NCBI RefSeq assembly: GCF_030272615.1
Contig: NC_081406.1
Coordinates: 473,376,900 to 473,440,899, forward strand
Direction of reading: 5' to 3'
Origin: Cryptomeria japonica
Taxonomy: Eukaryota; Streptophyta; Pinopsida; Cupressales; Cupressaceae
Length of the DNA stretch: 64,000 nt
The notes under the pieces were generated by a model that searched no databases, had not been told where the DNA came from, and worked only from the letters and a program-made list of their open reading frames with translations. The position numbers were made by a program, and so were the translations under genes. Below are positions 33,675 to 46,032 of this stretch, one piece after another (the stretch's first letter is position 1; each line of letters begins with the position of its first letter).

Positions 33675-35081
33675 TCATCTCCTACTCAAGGCATCTGCAA
33701 CTATGTTCTCCTTCCCCTTGATATAGTGGACATCAAAATCATACTCGCATAGAAACTCCATCCATCTCCTCTGACAGGCATTAAGATTAGGCTGGGTGAA
33801 GATGTACTGCAAACTCTGATGGTCTGAATGAAGCTCGAAGTGATGACCCAAAAGGAAGTGTCTCCACCTCACAAGTGCATGTACTACTGCTGCAAGCTCT
33901 AGGTCATGCATAGGGTAGTTAAGCTCATGAGTTTTAAGTTTCTTAGACTCGTAATCTATAACTCGACCCTCCTGCATAAGGATTGCTCCTAATCCATCCA
34001 AGGAAGCATCTGTGCATACCATGAAATTAGCTGTGGGGTCTGGCACAATGAGGATAGGTGCACTAGTGAGTGCCCTTTTCAGATCCTGAAAAGTCCTCTC
34101 ACACCTCTCTATCCACTCAAATTTCTTTCCCTTTCGCTGGAGGGATGTAATGGGATGTGCAACTTTGGAAAATCCCTCAACAAAGCATCTGTAGTATCTT
34201 GCTAAACCAATGAAGCTCCTGACCTTTGTCACATTGGTTGGCGTTGGTCAATCCATAATAGCTTTGATCTTTGATGGGTCAACTAAGATCCCTTCACCGG
34301 ATATAACATGCCCAAGGTACTTGACCTCTGATATAAAGAAAGCACACTTTGACAAACTTCTAAACAACTGGTTGTCCCTCAAACACTGCAAAACCTACCT
34401 CAAATACTCCTTATGCTCCTTCTCATTATGAGAATATATCAATATGTCATCGAGGAACACAATCACAAATCAGTTGAGGAAAGTGCAGAATACCCCATTC
34501 ATGAGACTCATGAATACAGCTGGAGCATTCGTAAGACTGAATGGGACCATAGTGAACTCATAGTGGCCATATATGGTGTGAAACACGGTCTTGTGGGTAT
34601 CACTCTCCACAATCCTCAACTGATGATACCCTGACTTCAGATCTATTTTGGAAAACACTTTAGCACCCTAAAGCTGATCAAACAAATGATCAATCCTGGG
34701 CAAGGGATAACGGTTCTTGATGGTTACTTTGTTTAGTTGCCTGTAATCCATGCATAACCGAAGGGACCCGTCCTTCTTCTTCACGAAGATGACTGGTGTG
34801 CCCCAAGGGGAGATGCTAGGATGAATGTGACTCTTCTCTAAGAGTTCCTCTAGCTGCATCTTGAGCTCATTAAGCTAGTGTGTGGTCATCCTATAAGGTG
34901 CTCTCAAAACTGGCTCGACTCCTAGTACCGGATCTATGTGGAAGTCAATCTCTCTGCTAGGTGGCATACTAGGTAGCTCAGCTGGAAACACATCTACAAA
35001 CTCCTCAAGGATAGGATGATCATCTAGGGAAGGCTCCTTCTCATTTTCTTCCTCTCTATCACTGATGGTGATAGCAAACAA
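33675..35081 (-). pseudogene. pol: G2 reverse transcriptase and RNase H
   Basis: This copies element RNA into DNA and removes the RNA strand. RT blocks are [20 protein letters not shown] (about 34790), [12 protein letters not shown] (about 34650) and the catalytic FLDDILIYS (about 34430-34460). RNase H residues are the Asp in CTDASLDG (about 34010), the Glu in HDLELAAV (about 33910), the Asp in LHSDHQ (about 33830) and the Asp in VADALS (about 33690). In-frame stops are at 34875, 34668, 34395 (TAG) and 34470, 34248, 33675 (TGA). It shares one frame with gag, protease and integrase. Confidence 0.9.
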
Positions 35082-35620
35082 CTAGCATCCCTTTCGCATG
35101 CTCCGCTTAAGATGCATAGCGGAAATCATACAAAGAGACATAGGCCTCTGAATCCCAGTGATTTCTATAGGAGCACCATGATCATCCTCACACTCGATCT
35201 TTTTTAGGCGACAATCCATCTTAGCTCTATGGGTGTAAAGCCAATCCATGCCAAGTACGATGCCATAAGATCCAAGTGGTGTAACTCTAAGGCCTACTAG
35301 GGTGGTGGTATTACCAATCTGGAGCGGACATCCCCTAACCTCTGAATGCACTGACACTTTAGCCCCTGATGCTAACTCCACTTCATAATTGACACCTTGC
35401 CTAACTGCCACTAGCCCGCAACGCTCCACAACCAATGGATATATAAAGGAGTAAGTAGCTCCTGAGTCAAACAATATAGAAATACCGATACCTCTGATCA
35501 TACCTGCAACCTCAATGACTGTGGCTTGGTGCTCTGCCTAGCGGTTGTCAACCGTTGCAAAAATCCTATGGGACTTGCCCATATCTCCAACTGTAGGCTC
35601 TGATGCTGCCATCCTCTAAC
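35082..35620 (-). pseudogene. pol: G2 aspartic protease
   Basis: This retroviral-type protease cleaves the polyprotein. The active-site motif ILFDSGATYSF lies near 35450-35480, and GIVLGMDWL lies near 35250. The frame is the same as gag and reverse transcriptase. Stops are at 35616, 35538 and 35082, all TAG. Confidence 0.88.
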
Positions 35621-36490
35621 TACTTGCCATCTGACCTCGCAGACACTCTCTCGCCATGTGCCCCATGGCTCCACATGTGAAACAAGCACTGCGTGCCTGA
35701 AATTGTGCGCCCTGAGGCCTAGAGAAAGGCTGCCCACCTGTCCTGCTCGAACCACTGTACCCACCCCTAGAGGACTACTGAGTCCGTGTCGGAGGTGTGT
35801 ATGTACCCTGTTCTCTCTAGTCGCACCTAGGACCCTGAGAATGCCACTGCTTGGGCTTGGAGCCCTGTTGTCCCTGAGGGGGCCTCTACCTCTGACTCTA
35901 TTGTGACTGCTGCGAAGGAGGGGGTTTATGGACCAGGTTTCGGTTCTGAAACTGATCCCTCATGTCTTGTGGCCTGACCTGAATCTCCTTGATTAACAAA
36001 GCCTTCTCCACGGCAACCCGAAGGCTCCCTGGAGCGGCCATCCTCACCAGTCCTCCTATCCTAGCATTAAGTCCCCTGATAAAATGGTTTACGAGAAGCT
36101 TCTCGTCCTTCAGGTAATCCACATAAGGTAGGAGCTCAATGAACTTGCTCTCGTATTGGGTCACTGAGAGACCCTTCTGTTGGAGGTCGTGGAACTCATC
36201 TATCCTACGTTGCCTAAAGTGCTCTAACAGGTATCTCTCCCTGAACCTCTTTGTGAAGATTTCCCATGTGAGGGTGTTTGCAGCTAGGCCACACTTGTAT
36301 TCCTCTTGTCTCCACCATGTGGAGGTCGTCGCTCTCAAAAGGTGGACTGCAACTTGTGCCTTCAGATTGCTTTCGTAAGAACACAATGCAAAGTACTGGT
36401 CTAGGCTCAAAATCCAAGCCTTAGCTTCTACCTCATCGGTAGATCCCCCAAAAGATGGTGGCCGGAGGTGCAAAACCTCCTTGATAAGAT
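35621..36490 (-). pseudogene. gag: G2 gag (capsid domain plus zinc knuckle), N-terminus lost
   Basis: A retrotransposon Gag domain covers about 36060-36480 (PPSFGGSTDEVEAKAW, then FRERYLLEHFRQRRIDEF). A CCHC knuckle CFTCGAMGHMAREC lies at about 35650-35695. The usual N-terminus and the 5' LTR are missing. Instead the frame continues upstream without a stop into the zinc-knuckle region of N1 gag. Stops are at 35898, 35886, 35817 and 35775, all TAG. Confidence 0.85.
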
Positions 36491-37370
36491 CCCCTAGCTT
36501 GTACTTGAAACAACTGATGTTCTTTTTCACTAAATTTCTTGAATTAGTTTTAAATTTGCACTGATTAGCTTTATGACCATAACCATTACATGTATGACAA
36601 AATCTGTGAAAGTTATAATTCATCTTATTTACTCCAACTAGATTATGATTGTAACTCATAGCATGGTTTCTACAGTAATTTTCTTTGTGATCAAACCTCT
36701 TGCAATTATAACAATGAATGCTTCTACAGTTTGCAGCCTTATATCCAAATTTGTTGCATTGAAAATAATAACCATTAAAAGATGGGTACCTTTGTACATT
36801 AGGCTGACGAATTGGTGGCCTTCTTGCATTAGTATTTTGATTCTGAGTCTTGCCTACATCTTTTGATTTCTTCTCAACTTTTTCCTTAACTTATTTGCTT
36901 TTATCTTTCTCATTCTAATCTGAGCACTTACCGGGCTGAAATCCAAGTCCAGTCTTGTCCAAATGAGCTTTCTGCATGTTGATCAATTCTTCCAGGAGCT
37001 TACTATTGTCAAGAACCTTATTCCATGCTTTCAACTTCTTCACTTCTTGTTCTAGCTATTCACATTCTTCAATCTTTAGCTTGATTGATTCTTTTAGGGT
37101 TTCTTCTATCTTATTCTTTTCCTCAATCTTCTACAATTAATCTTTAACAGTCTCATTCGCTTGCTTCAACTGATTGTTAACCTCCTTATGCCTCAATCAA
37201 AAAAATTTAGATTTTCTCTCAACTTCTACACACATTCATTCACTACTTTCACATTTTCTTTCAATTCCTCAATCTCTAATTCAACACTTTCCAAATTTTC
37301 AAGAGTTGTCTGCAATTCTTTATCCAACTAAAACTCTCTGATCATACACATAGGTGCCATGATTCAACTA
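36491..37370 (-). pseudogene. gag: N1 gag-like protein, coiled coil plus zinc knuckles, fused to G2 gag
   Basis: From about 37366 downward the frame begins MAPMC and codes for a charged coiled coil (ELEIEELKENVKV type). At 36490-36870 a run of Cys/His knuckles follows: CNKFGYKAANC (first Cys missing), CYNCKRFDHKENYC, CHTCNGYGHKANQC and a partial CFKYKL. The last one joins G2 gag in frame (35898-36659 is one open frame). Several stops and frame changes occur in the coil. It resembles N2 at 53774-54800 in order and spacing. The role is probably RNA binding, as in nucleocapsid proteins. Confidence 0.75.
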
Positions 37371-37415
37371 GTAATAATCTCCCTCAAGTGGTTAAGCTTT
37401 CAAACAAGAGACCAA

Positions 37416-37429
37416 ATCTCTAATACCAA
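37416..37429 (-). promoter_or_regulatory. N1 primer-binding site (Met-tRNA type)
   Basis: Minus-strand TTGGTATTAGAGAT lies just inside the 5' LTR. It matches the usual TGGTATCAGAGC primer-binding site of initiator Met tRNA with a few changes. Confidence 0.8.
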
Positions 37430-37430
37430 T

Positions 37431-38745
37431 TATTGAATTGGTTGAAGGAACCAGAATACTGAGGGGGGAGGGTGAATCAATATTCCCACATAATCTAAAA
37501 CTTTCTTACAAATCTTAAACCATTTACTAATATGTCAATTTTATTAAGCACATTAACATCGGCTAGAAAATGCATAATAAACATGAAAACATAGCCACAA
37601 ATGGAACACTAGATTTTATAAGTGGAAAAACCAAATGGGAAAAACCAAGGAGAGTGTTAGCTCTCAAGAGAATATAACTAGTTATATCGTGTTTACAGAA
37701 TGGGGTGACTCACCACCAGATTACAAAAGTGGCTCACCGTCGGAATGCTTACTGCAACAAGTGTAAATGAATTGAGGAAAATTGCATCTATACATACATA
37801 AGGTCAGTTCTAGGTTAAGCTCAAATTACAATTCACAAACCTACGACAGATATGGTGAAAGATCTTTATAGACTGATCACAACCACTTGTGGCAGATTCA
37901 ATGAAAGATCTTTATACTGCTAATCACAACCACTTGCAACAGATCCGGTGAAAGATATTTGTACTACTTATCACAACCACTTGCAACAGATCCGGTGAAG
38001 GATTACTGCAACACTATCTGCACTCTAACTCTGCTCCAACTGATTCAATGTCTACAACTTGCATTTCACACACTACTTTTTACCACTTATTCCATGTCAT
38101 ACATCCATGCATTCATACACTTCTATATATATATACCAAAAAGCTTACACATCAAGATAATGTGTTGGCCAAGCCCAAGTAATACACTGCTCGAATCAAC
38201 GCATTATCCAATAAAGCCTTAACCATAAGCATGATAACCAAGTCGGCCTACACAAGATCTCTACATTCTTCCCTTACACAATTCACTCACCGATGCATAT
38301 ACTATAATTATTGGAATGGGATAGGAGTCAACAAGACCCATAGACGCTTACCCATAACATAAAATAGCAACTCCAAACTCCAAAAGAATACAACTTCCAT
38401 GGATACCATAGATACCGAACCAAGAGACATGAAAGATACAACTAACATAACCAAAATAGTTGATACTGAGACACACAACTGATACTGTGACCAATATACA
38501 ATAGAATAAGCACAACTCAGAATTCTAAAAAGGAGGATCTTTTGGAAAAGACACCAAAAGTTTATCTACACCTTACTGCATCATACCCATAGCAACATCA
38601 GAACTGCACACCTCATCTGCATATACATATATCATCTGCATATACATAAATCATCTGTGTATATCAACTGCACATACCATCCAGACCAAACTGGATAACT
38701 GATTTGACAACAATGACAACAATGACAATATTCACATGTCTAACA
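37431..38745 (-). mobile_element. N1 5' LTR
   Basis: The LTR is 1315 bp. Its high end reads TGTTAGACATG on the minus strand, and its low end is TATTGAATTG where the 3' LTR has TGTTGAATTG. The G-run hairpin motif is at 37457-37481. Two extra copies of a roughly 50-bp unit (about 37855-37990, core ATCACAACCACTTGCAACAG) account for its extra length over the 3' LTR. Confidence 0.9.
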
Positions 38746-40575
38746 GTACTAAGCAAAGAAAGCATCATTAACCCTCCTGAAATGTTGCAAATTGTCCTTA
38801 AGAGTCAATTGTGTGAAATATTGATCTCTTGTCTCTTGTGGTAAACAACCCTGGAAAATGTCTCATCGAGGTAATTACATATATAAGATATTAAATCATG
38901 TATAACTTCAAGGTGGTAGGGACCAAATGAATGCCACTGTTCATGGTTGCCTCCATTTTATAGTATTGTGGCAGTTCTTTAACTCTTTTCAAGAAATATT
39001 CAAGATCGTGTGCTATCTCTATGTCTCTAATGTTGTCAATGTTAGAGGACATAGACAAAGGCAGAAAGATCAGATGAGGGTCTTGTTTCTTGAACTTATT
39101 TGTTTTATTGCTTGGTGAAGGACTTTGACATTTGAGTGTGATGAAAACTCCAATATTCTGAAAAAGATCATCACCATATTTAAGCCAATTATCTTCCTTA
39201 CAATGACTCAAAATCTCAATTTATATAACAAAAGTTTCCGATTGAGTGCAACTTAAATTTGTATTTTAAATTTGCAAGTGTGTACATTTAGTGTAAATTA
39301 GACCTATATTTTTTATTTGCAAAAAAAAACTAGCAAGAGCACAAAAAAAATGCATATTGGACTTATAAGTCCGATTTTCACTTAGAGAATATAAAAAACA
39401 TAAAGGTGCATATCGGGCTTATAAGTCCGATATGCATTTGGGAAGGGTTAATAATTATAAGTCTAATATACACTTATGTAAGTCCGATATGCACTTATGT
39501 TAAAAATCACATAAGGAATAAAACTATCTTAGATGCTAATTGGGGCTATAACCTCGACTCACACCTGAGGAAAGCACCATGGCGCAAGTCGAGGTTACAA
39601 CTCCAATTTGCACAAACACTCAACACTTAGCAAAGATAGTCAATAAAGAAGGTGTATGGCAGAGCCAAGGCCCCGACATGCATCATTGGGTAAAACATGT
39701 GAAACACAGTGATGTGAATTAGGGGTAAACCCAACATGCATTGAATGTTAGGGCTTCGATGTGTGTCAGGCAACCCCGACTCACACCAAAACTAGGGCTA
39801 GAGAAATACATTAGCTATGTTGGGTTGTAAAGCCCGACATGCATCCATAGTGCATGGAGCATCAGAAGGAAGAAAAATAATAGTGTAATGAGGGGCATAT
39901 TTATGATATACATCAAAGTTAAAACTTTGGTTTATATTGGAAATATCAACCCCCCTTACACTATCAATAAAACTAAGGCCAAAGAACAATGGAAACTCGG
40001 AAAGCATGAAATAAAGAGAAAAAAATCACATACCATGGAAAATTTAATCTTGGCCTTGAGAAAATGATCTTCATGCCTCACAAAACCTCAAGAAATTTAG
40101 GAAAAAGAAAGAATATAATGAAATAAAAGAAGAAAGAAAATTCAAACCAAACGCTTAAAATAAATAAATGCAAATACGTGCACAATAATGGTGTATTTCA
40201 GACTTACAAGTTTGATTTGCACCATTAGACCCAAAGAGGTGTAAATCAGACTTATAAGTCTGAAATACACCTAAATAAGACAACTAAGTGCAATGTCTAG
40301 TTCTAAGTCAGACTTTACACTTAAGAAGACAAAGATGGTGTAAAATCGGGCTTAGAATCCGATTTTATACCAGAACCTCAAAATCTCATTTTAAGTCAAA
40401 ATTTTCAATTTTAACTATCAAAACAAGATTTCAAGTATGAAAACAAAGTATTCAAAGAGAAATGAGGCAAAAAAATCCTCATAAAACTAACTCTTAGAGA
40501 AATGGAAGCAAAATTTAAATAAAAAATCGTAAGGGGTTATTCTTGTTTTCACTTGAAACGAAATCAAGGACAACA
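38746..40575 (-). mobile_element. G1 3' LTR, first slice, with start of the LTR-resident ORF
   Basis: On the minus strand the LTR starts TGTTGTCCTTG at 40575, as at 61017 in the other LTR. The two copies stay similar down to about 39100 / 59450. The upper part (39212-40575) is non-coding and carries repeated GACTTATAAGTC-type palindromes. The ORF piece at 38891-39211 contains FKKQDPHLIF, then SSNIDNIRDIE and FLKRVKELPQYYK, which recur at 59388-59585. Confidence 0.85.
39340..40350. repeat. dispersed CTTATAAG-centred palindromes in the G1 LTR
   Basis: Near-palindromes such as GGACTTATAAGTCCGA, GGGCTTATAAGTCCGAT and CAGACTTATAAGTCTG occur repeatedly (about 39358, 39416, 39455, 39480, 40200, 40250). 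The matching stretch in the 5' LTR is 59750-60730. Confidence 0.8.
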
Positions 40576-40744
40576 TCTTGCTCTGACTGGGGAACATCTT
40601 ATAAGTATTTTTAAAAATAATTAAAAGGTGAAGAACCTCAAATATTTAAGTGCCTTCATTTCTTCCATTGGGTCACAGAGTCAAGCAAATAAAAATGTAA
40701 AACAAGAACAAGAAAAGAAAGAAAATGCACAACTGTACAAGGAT

Positions 40745-41156
40745 TACGACAACTTGAAACTATAATGAGTGAACAATTTGAGATGATATCCACTATGAGG
40801 TAGTGCAAATGGAGTGTTATCCTAATATGCCAGAATATAACTTAATTCTCCACATATATGATGTATTTTAAAAGGACTAGTCTATAGGGAATCAAATTTT
40901 CCATGCATTCCTTTCGACACATGTCTCTTATCCCATAGAAGTTCAAGATCACCAACTTTGAAATATATTTGTCTTGTTTTCTTATCATAGAGAGTTTTAA
41001 CCCATTTTTTATGTTCTTCAAGACAATCCACTACATGTGCTTGTTGCTCTTCCAATTGAGTAAGAAACATAATTCTTTTCTCCATAGCATTTGAGTAAGT
41101 CTCATCTTCAATAGCTCCCGCCAACTTCAAAGTGGACAACTCTAAAGTAAGAGGAA
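40745..41156 (-). pseudogene. pol: G1 integrase, C-terminal part
   Basis: Residues such as EEHKKWVKTLYDKKTRQIYF, then KVGDLELLWDKR, fit the helical and SH3-like C-terminal end of a Ty3/gypsy integrase. The open piece is 40882-41139, and further similarity runs to about 40745 past a stop. The catalytic core is not found. T1 lies directly upstream, between this and RNase H, and about 1 kb of integrase was probably lost there. Confidence 0.75.
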
Positions 41157-43690
41157 TTTTTAACCTTGCACAAGAGTTTAACTCTTGGAAAATAGCATGC
41201 TTCCTTGGATAATGGAATTATCCAATGATGTCACCCCTTGAGGTTATCCCTAATGCTTACTTATCATCTAATGCTTGCTTAGCATCCTCTCAAGCCATCT
41301 CAAGGTGATATTTGTCAACTTGAGATTGGATTGAATTCCTCCCATGGATTGATAACTTTCAATCCTAGCCCTTGTTAAGATTGCTCAATCTTGGCCATCC
41401 ATTTCTCTGTTTTCTCTATAAATAGAGCCCATTTCTTTAATCAATGATCCATCTTCATTTGCATTCAATCTATAGCTAAATTGTTTTGTGCAGGTTACTA
41501 AGGAGCTCCATTGTCTTCTCTTATCATTTTTAGATCATCTTAATGGCATTATAGCATAGATTTCATCATGTTTTAGTATATCATGGTAGTTTATTTTCCA
41601 TGCTAGATCAATCTCATCTTCATAACATTCTCATGCTAGATCAATCTCATCTTCATAACATTCTCATGCTAGCTTATCTCATACTAATATTCTCATTTTG
41701 GTAACATATCTAGTTTCATATCTATTTAGCATATCACTAAGATCTTAGTTGCATTCCATTTAGATTGTAGAATCATACATATCTCTTATTCTTTAGGTAG
41801 TCATCCTAGAGATCAAGTACTCTTCCAAGCTGAGAGCCACCTTGATTTGAAGGATCCTTGGAGATGGAGAACAATGAGACGGTTTTAAGAGTTTAGATTC
41901 ACTAACTTGTTATGTTGATTTCTAACCTCACATGCAATGTCCCATTGGCGTGTTTGTGTTGTTTGCCTCTCTTTTGCAGGTACCACAATCTGAGAAGAAC
42001 CTACAATTTTTCATATCGACGTCAAATCACATCAGCGTATCATATCAAAATCAATGTTTTCCCCTTTGGGAAAGTTAGCCTCCAAAGTCTTCAAAAGACA
42101 TTTAATGCTCTTATAAGACACCATGCTAGCCCATGATGACTTGTCCCTTTAGTCATTTTCAACCTTGCACAAGAGTTCAACTCTTGGACAATAGCATGCT
42201 TCCTTGGATAATGGCATTATCCAATGATGTCACCCCTTGAGGTTATCCCTAATGCTTACTTAGCATCTAACGCTTGCTTAGCATCCTCTCAAGCCATCTC
42301 AAGGTGACATTTGTCAACTTGAGATTGGATTGAATTCCTCCCATGGATTGATAGCTTTCAATCCTAGCCCTTGTTAATATTGCTCAATCTTGGCCATCCA
42401 TTTCTCTATTTTCTCTATAAATAGAGCCCATTTCTTCAATCAATGATCCATCTTCATTTGCATCCAATCTATAGCTAAATTGTTTTGTGCAAGTTACTAA
42501 GGAGCTCCATTGTCTTCTCTTATCATTTTTAGATCATCTTAGTGGCATTATAGCATAGATTTCATCATGTTTTAGTATATCATGGTAGTTTATTTTCCAT
42601 GCTAGATCAATCTCATCTTCATAACATTCTCATGCTAGCTTAATCTCATACTAATATTCTCATTTTGGTAACATATCTAGTGTCATATCCATTTAGCATA
42701 TCACTAAGATCTTAGTTGCATTCCATTTACATCTTAGAATCATACATATCTCTCATTATTTAGCTAGTTGTCCTAGAGATCAAGTGCTCTTCCAAGCTAA
42801 GAGCCACCTTGATTTGAAGGATCCTTGGAGATAGAGAACGTTGAGACGGTTTTAAGAGTTTAGATTCACTAACTTGTTTTGTTTATTTCTAACCTCTAAT
42901 GAAATGTCTTATTGGTGTGTTTATGTTGTTTGCCTCTCTTTTGTAGGTACCGCATCTCATTGTCCTCTATCTCCAAGGATCTTCAAGATTCAAGGTGGCT
43001 CTCAGCTTGGAAGAGAACTTGATCTCTATGATGACAACCTAAAGAATGAGAGATATGTATGTTTCTAAGATCTAAATGGAATGCAACTAAGATCTTAGTG
43101 ATATGCTAAATGGATATGAAACTAGATATGTTACCAAAATGAAGAGATTAGTGTGGGATTAAGCTAGCATGAACATGTTATGAAGGTGAGATTGATCTAG
43201 CATGGAAAAGAAACTAGCATGATATACTAAAACATGATGAAATCTATGTTATAATGCCACTAAGATGATCTAAAAATGCTAAGAGAAGACAATGGAGCTC
43301 CTTAGTAACCTGCACAAAATAATTTAGCTATAGATTGGATGCAAATAAATATGGATGGTTTGATTAAAGAAATGGGCTCTATTTATAGAGAAAATAGAGA
43401 AATGGATGGTTGAGATTGAGCAATCTCAACAAGGGCTAGGATTGAAAGTTATCAATCCATGAGGGGGATTCAATCCAATCCCAAGTTGATAAATGTCACC
43501 TTGAGATGGCTTGAGAGGATGCTAAGTAAGCATGAGGGGCCACCTTGAATCTTGAAGATCCTTGGAGATAGAGGACAATGAGACACTTTTAGAGTTTTTG
43601 GTTGATTAATATGTTTTGCTCAATTTAATCCTCTAACATAATGTTTCATTGGTGTGTTTGTGTCTCTTTTGTATGTACCACAATCTAAGC
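41157..43690 (+). mobile_element. T1: LTR array (two direct copies, one inverted, one partial)
   Basis: Copy A (about 41157-41987) and copy B (about 42156-42954) are direct repeats starting near TTTTyAACCTTGCACAAG and ending near GGTACCrCA. They are separated by about 170 bp, like a TRIM (terminal-repeat element in miniature). Each has a TATA box (TATAAATA at 41417 and 42416). An inverted copy C covers 42955-43535 (TATTTATA at 43380), and a partial direct copy D covers 43536-43690. No coding region is convincing. The whole array interrupts G1 between RNase H and integrase. No TSD was established. Confidence 0.75.
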
Positions 43691-43930
43691 ATACAAATTT
43701 AACTATTGTATCAAGAACCAAAACAAGTGTATGAGAATTTAGAATGTAGAACCTAAAGTACTTAACTGCAATAACCGTAACATAAGCATGTTTCTCCATT
43801 TGGGAGTATTTTAATTCACGAGACTTCAAAGAATAACTCATGAAAGTGATAGGAGACTTGATTCCTTCATTATTCTTATGCATCAGGATGGCAGACATTG
43901 TATGCTCTGACACATAACTGTACATAATGA
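43691..43930 (-). pseudogene. pol: G1 RNase H (Ty3-type), downstream of RT
   Basis: The piece shows AILMHKNNEG, then PITFMSYSLKSRELKYSQMEKHAY, which fits the centre of a Ty3/gypsy RNase H with the conserved Glu in the MEKHA helix. It ends where T1 begins; the rest is missing. The aspartate of the first strand (TD in most families) is not clear here, because the reading breaks near 43920. Confidence 0.75.
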
Positions 43931-45010
43931 AATCTTATGTGTAACTCAGAAATACCAGAATTGGGGCATGAGTGATGGCTTCCTTAATCTCAATAAAAGA
44001 AGTTTTCCCTTCAATATTCCATCAAAAAACAACTTTACCTTTCATCATATCAACAATATGACAAGTCTTATCGACAAAGTCTAGAATAAACCTTCAAAGA
44101 AAATTTGCCTTCCTAAAGAAAGAATGAATAATTGTCTTACTGATGGGTAGGGAAAGGTTTTGGATACACTTAACCCTTTCAAGATCAATTTTGATCCTTT
44201 CTTTAGATGTAATGTGTCCCAAAAGCTTCCCTTATCTCACTCCAAAAATTGACTTCTTGGTATTAAAGGAAATACCATGCTTACTCCATCTCTTGAGCAC
44301 TTATTGTAGATGATAAAAGTGATGCTCACGATCCTTAGAGAAAACCGTGAGATCATCAAGATAAACAACAATAAACCTGACAATAATACCACCAAAAGCC
44401 AAATCCATAGCTCTCTGAAAATTGGCACTAACAAGTATTAATCCAAAAGGCATTCTGCAATATGCAAAAGTGCCCCATGGAGTAGTAAAGGTATTCTTAT
44501 GTTTATCAACTTCACTTACTTCTATTTGGTTATAACCAAAAAAACCATCAAGCATAGACATCATTTGAGACCCAATAACTGTCTGTAAAACTTGATCCAT
44601 AAATGGCAGAGGGTAATTATATTTTAAAGACAATTGATTCAAGTTCCTAAAATCCACACAAATTTGAATCTCACCATTCTTCTTATGTAGTGGAAGTATA
44701 TTGGCTATCCATGTTGAATGATGGATAGGGAAAATAATTCGAGCATTTAGCATTTTCTGAATCTATGAAAGAATGGGACCTGAAATTTTTGGATTGTACT
44801 GTTGCTGCTTTTGCCTAAAAGGAGTAGCACTGACTTTGAGTGGAATATCATTTTGCAATTCCTTTGGTTGGAAAGATTTAAGATCATCGTATGAATAAGC
44901 AAATACATCAATATACTAGCACAATAACTAAATAAATTGATCTCTCTCCTCTACAGTACAACTGTTACCAATGTTTAGAAATTTTGGATCATCCTCGGAT
45001 ATGATGTTGC
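43931..45010 (-). pseudogene. pol: G1 reverse transcriptase
   Basis: The best open piece is 44301-44753. RT blocks are LPLHKKNGEIQICVDFRNLN, then YPLPFMDQ, GYNQIEVSE, TTPWGTFAYCRMPFGL and the catalytic VVYLDDLTVF (about 44345-44373). Upstream, EERDQF and DVFAYSYDDL motifs at about 44880-44990 give the N-terminal RT lead-in. Between 43931 and 44236 only scattered similarity to the connection region remains. Several stops and shifts are present. Confidence 0.88.
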
Positions 45011-45282
45011 AGATCTTTCATATCCCATTAAGGAATCTGGACTCACTTGTTGTCTTTTGATATAACGGTCATGTTTATAAAAAAAAAATTCAAGTGAATC
45101 AAGTCCTTTAAAAAATTTATTACCTTTTAATTGCAAGACTTCTTCACCTTGTTCAAATTCCTTATCAGAAGCTGAATCTGAAGAAGAACAGTTACTACCC
45201 TCAAAGTAAAGATTATTGGAATCATCCTTGACTTCAAGTAATTTATGATATGCTTGTCATCATTAAAAATTTGTCAATGGTT

Positions 45283-45745
45283 CTAATTATCTGGAAGACT
45301 TGGCCTTGAAATAGACTCAATAGTACACCTTTCTTGGCTAAAGTCTCTATGTGGAATCAAAAGAGTGGAAAAGGAAGCAAGGGAATCCACCTTTTCATTA
45401 AAATATCTTGGAACCACATAAATATTGAAAGAACCAAATCTTTCAATGTTATCCCAAACAAGATTATGATAATGCTTAAGCCTATCATTTCTTGTTTGAT
45501 ATATATTCCACACTTGGCATACTAATAATTCAACATCACCTTGTGCATGAAGATTTTTAATCTCTCTCTTATGTGTAACTTCAATACCCAACAACAATGA
45601 CTCATATTTTGTCTTGTTGTTAGTATTAGGAAACTATAACTTAAAGGAATAGGGGAAGACACCTCCTTGAGGGGAGATGAGAACAACACCTATGCTAGAA
45701 CCAACTGAGGCACAATTTACATCAAACTTCAAAGTCTAGATATCA
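45283..45745 (-). pseudogene. second, RVT_3-type RNase H upstream of the G1 RT
   Basis: A plant/archaeal-type RNase H domain lies between protease and reverse transcriptase. The residues in order are the Asp in KFDVN (about 45728), GVVLISPQGG, the Glu in TKYESLLLG (about 45605), the Asp in GDVELL (about 45535) and the Asp in NEKVDSLAS (about 45385). One stop lies near 45640. Two RNase H domains are typical of the Tat group, where the extra one is usually placed after RT and the native RNase H. Here it comes before RT. Confidence 0.75.
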
Positions 45746-46032
45746 TTGGAGGTATCATGAATAGGAATCATGGGCACACATTCATCACAAGGAAAAGGAA
45801 TTTTACCTTTTTTTGATCTATCACCCTTATCAACCATGACAAAGGACTTACTATAACCTACAATTGAAACTTGGTCTTCACATGCATCAAAAAACTTATT
45901 AGTATCTGATATGTGTGAAGAGTTGGATTTTTCATTGTCATCACTATTGGAAGATTCAGATGTCACTGATTCAAAAACTTCTACAAAATCTTTAGAAAAC
46001 TTTTCAACTTCATTAATGTGTAGATAATAGAT

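Noticed and set aside
39406-40007. short ORFs in the palindrome-rich part of the G1 LTR, with partners at 60008-60244
   Set aside because: The predicted proteins are not conserved between the two LTR copies in frame or length.
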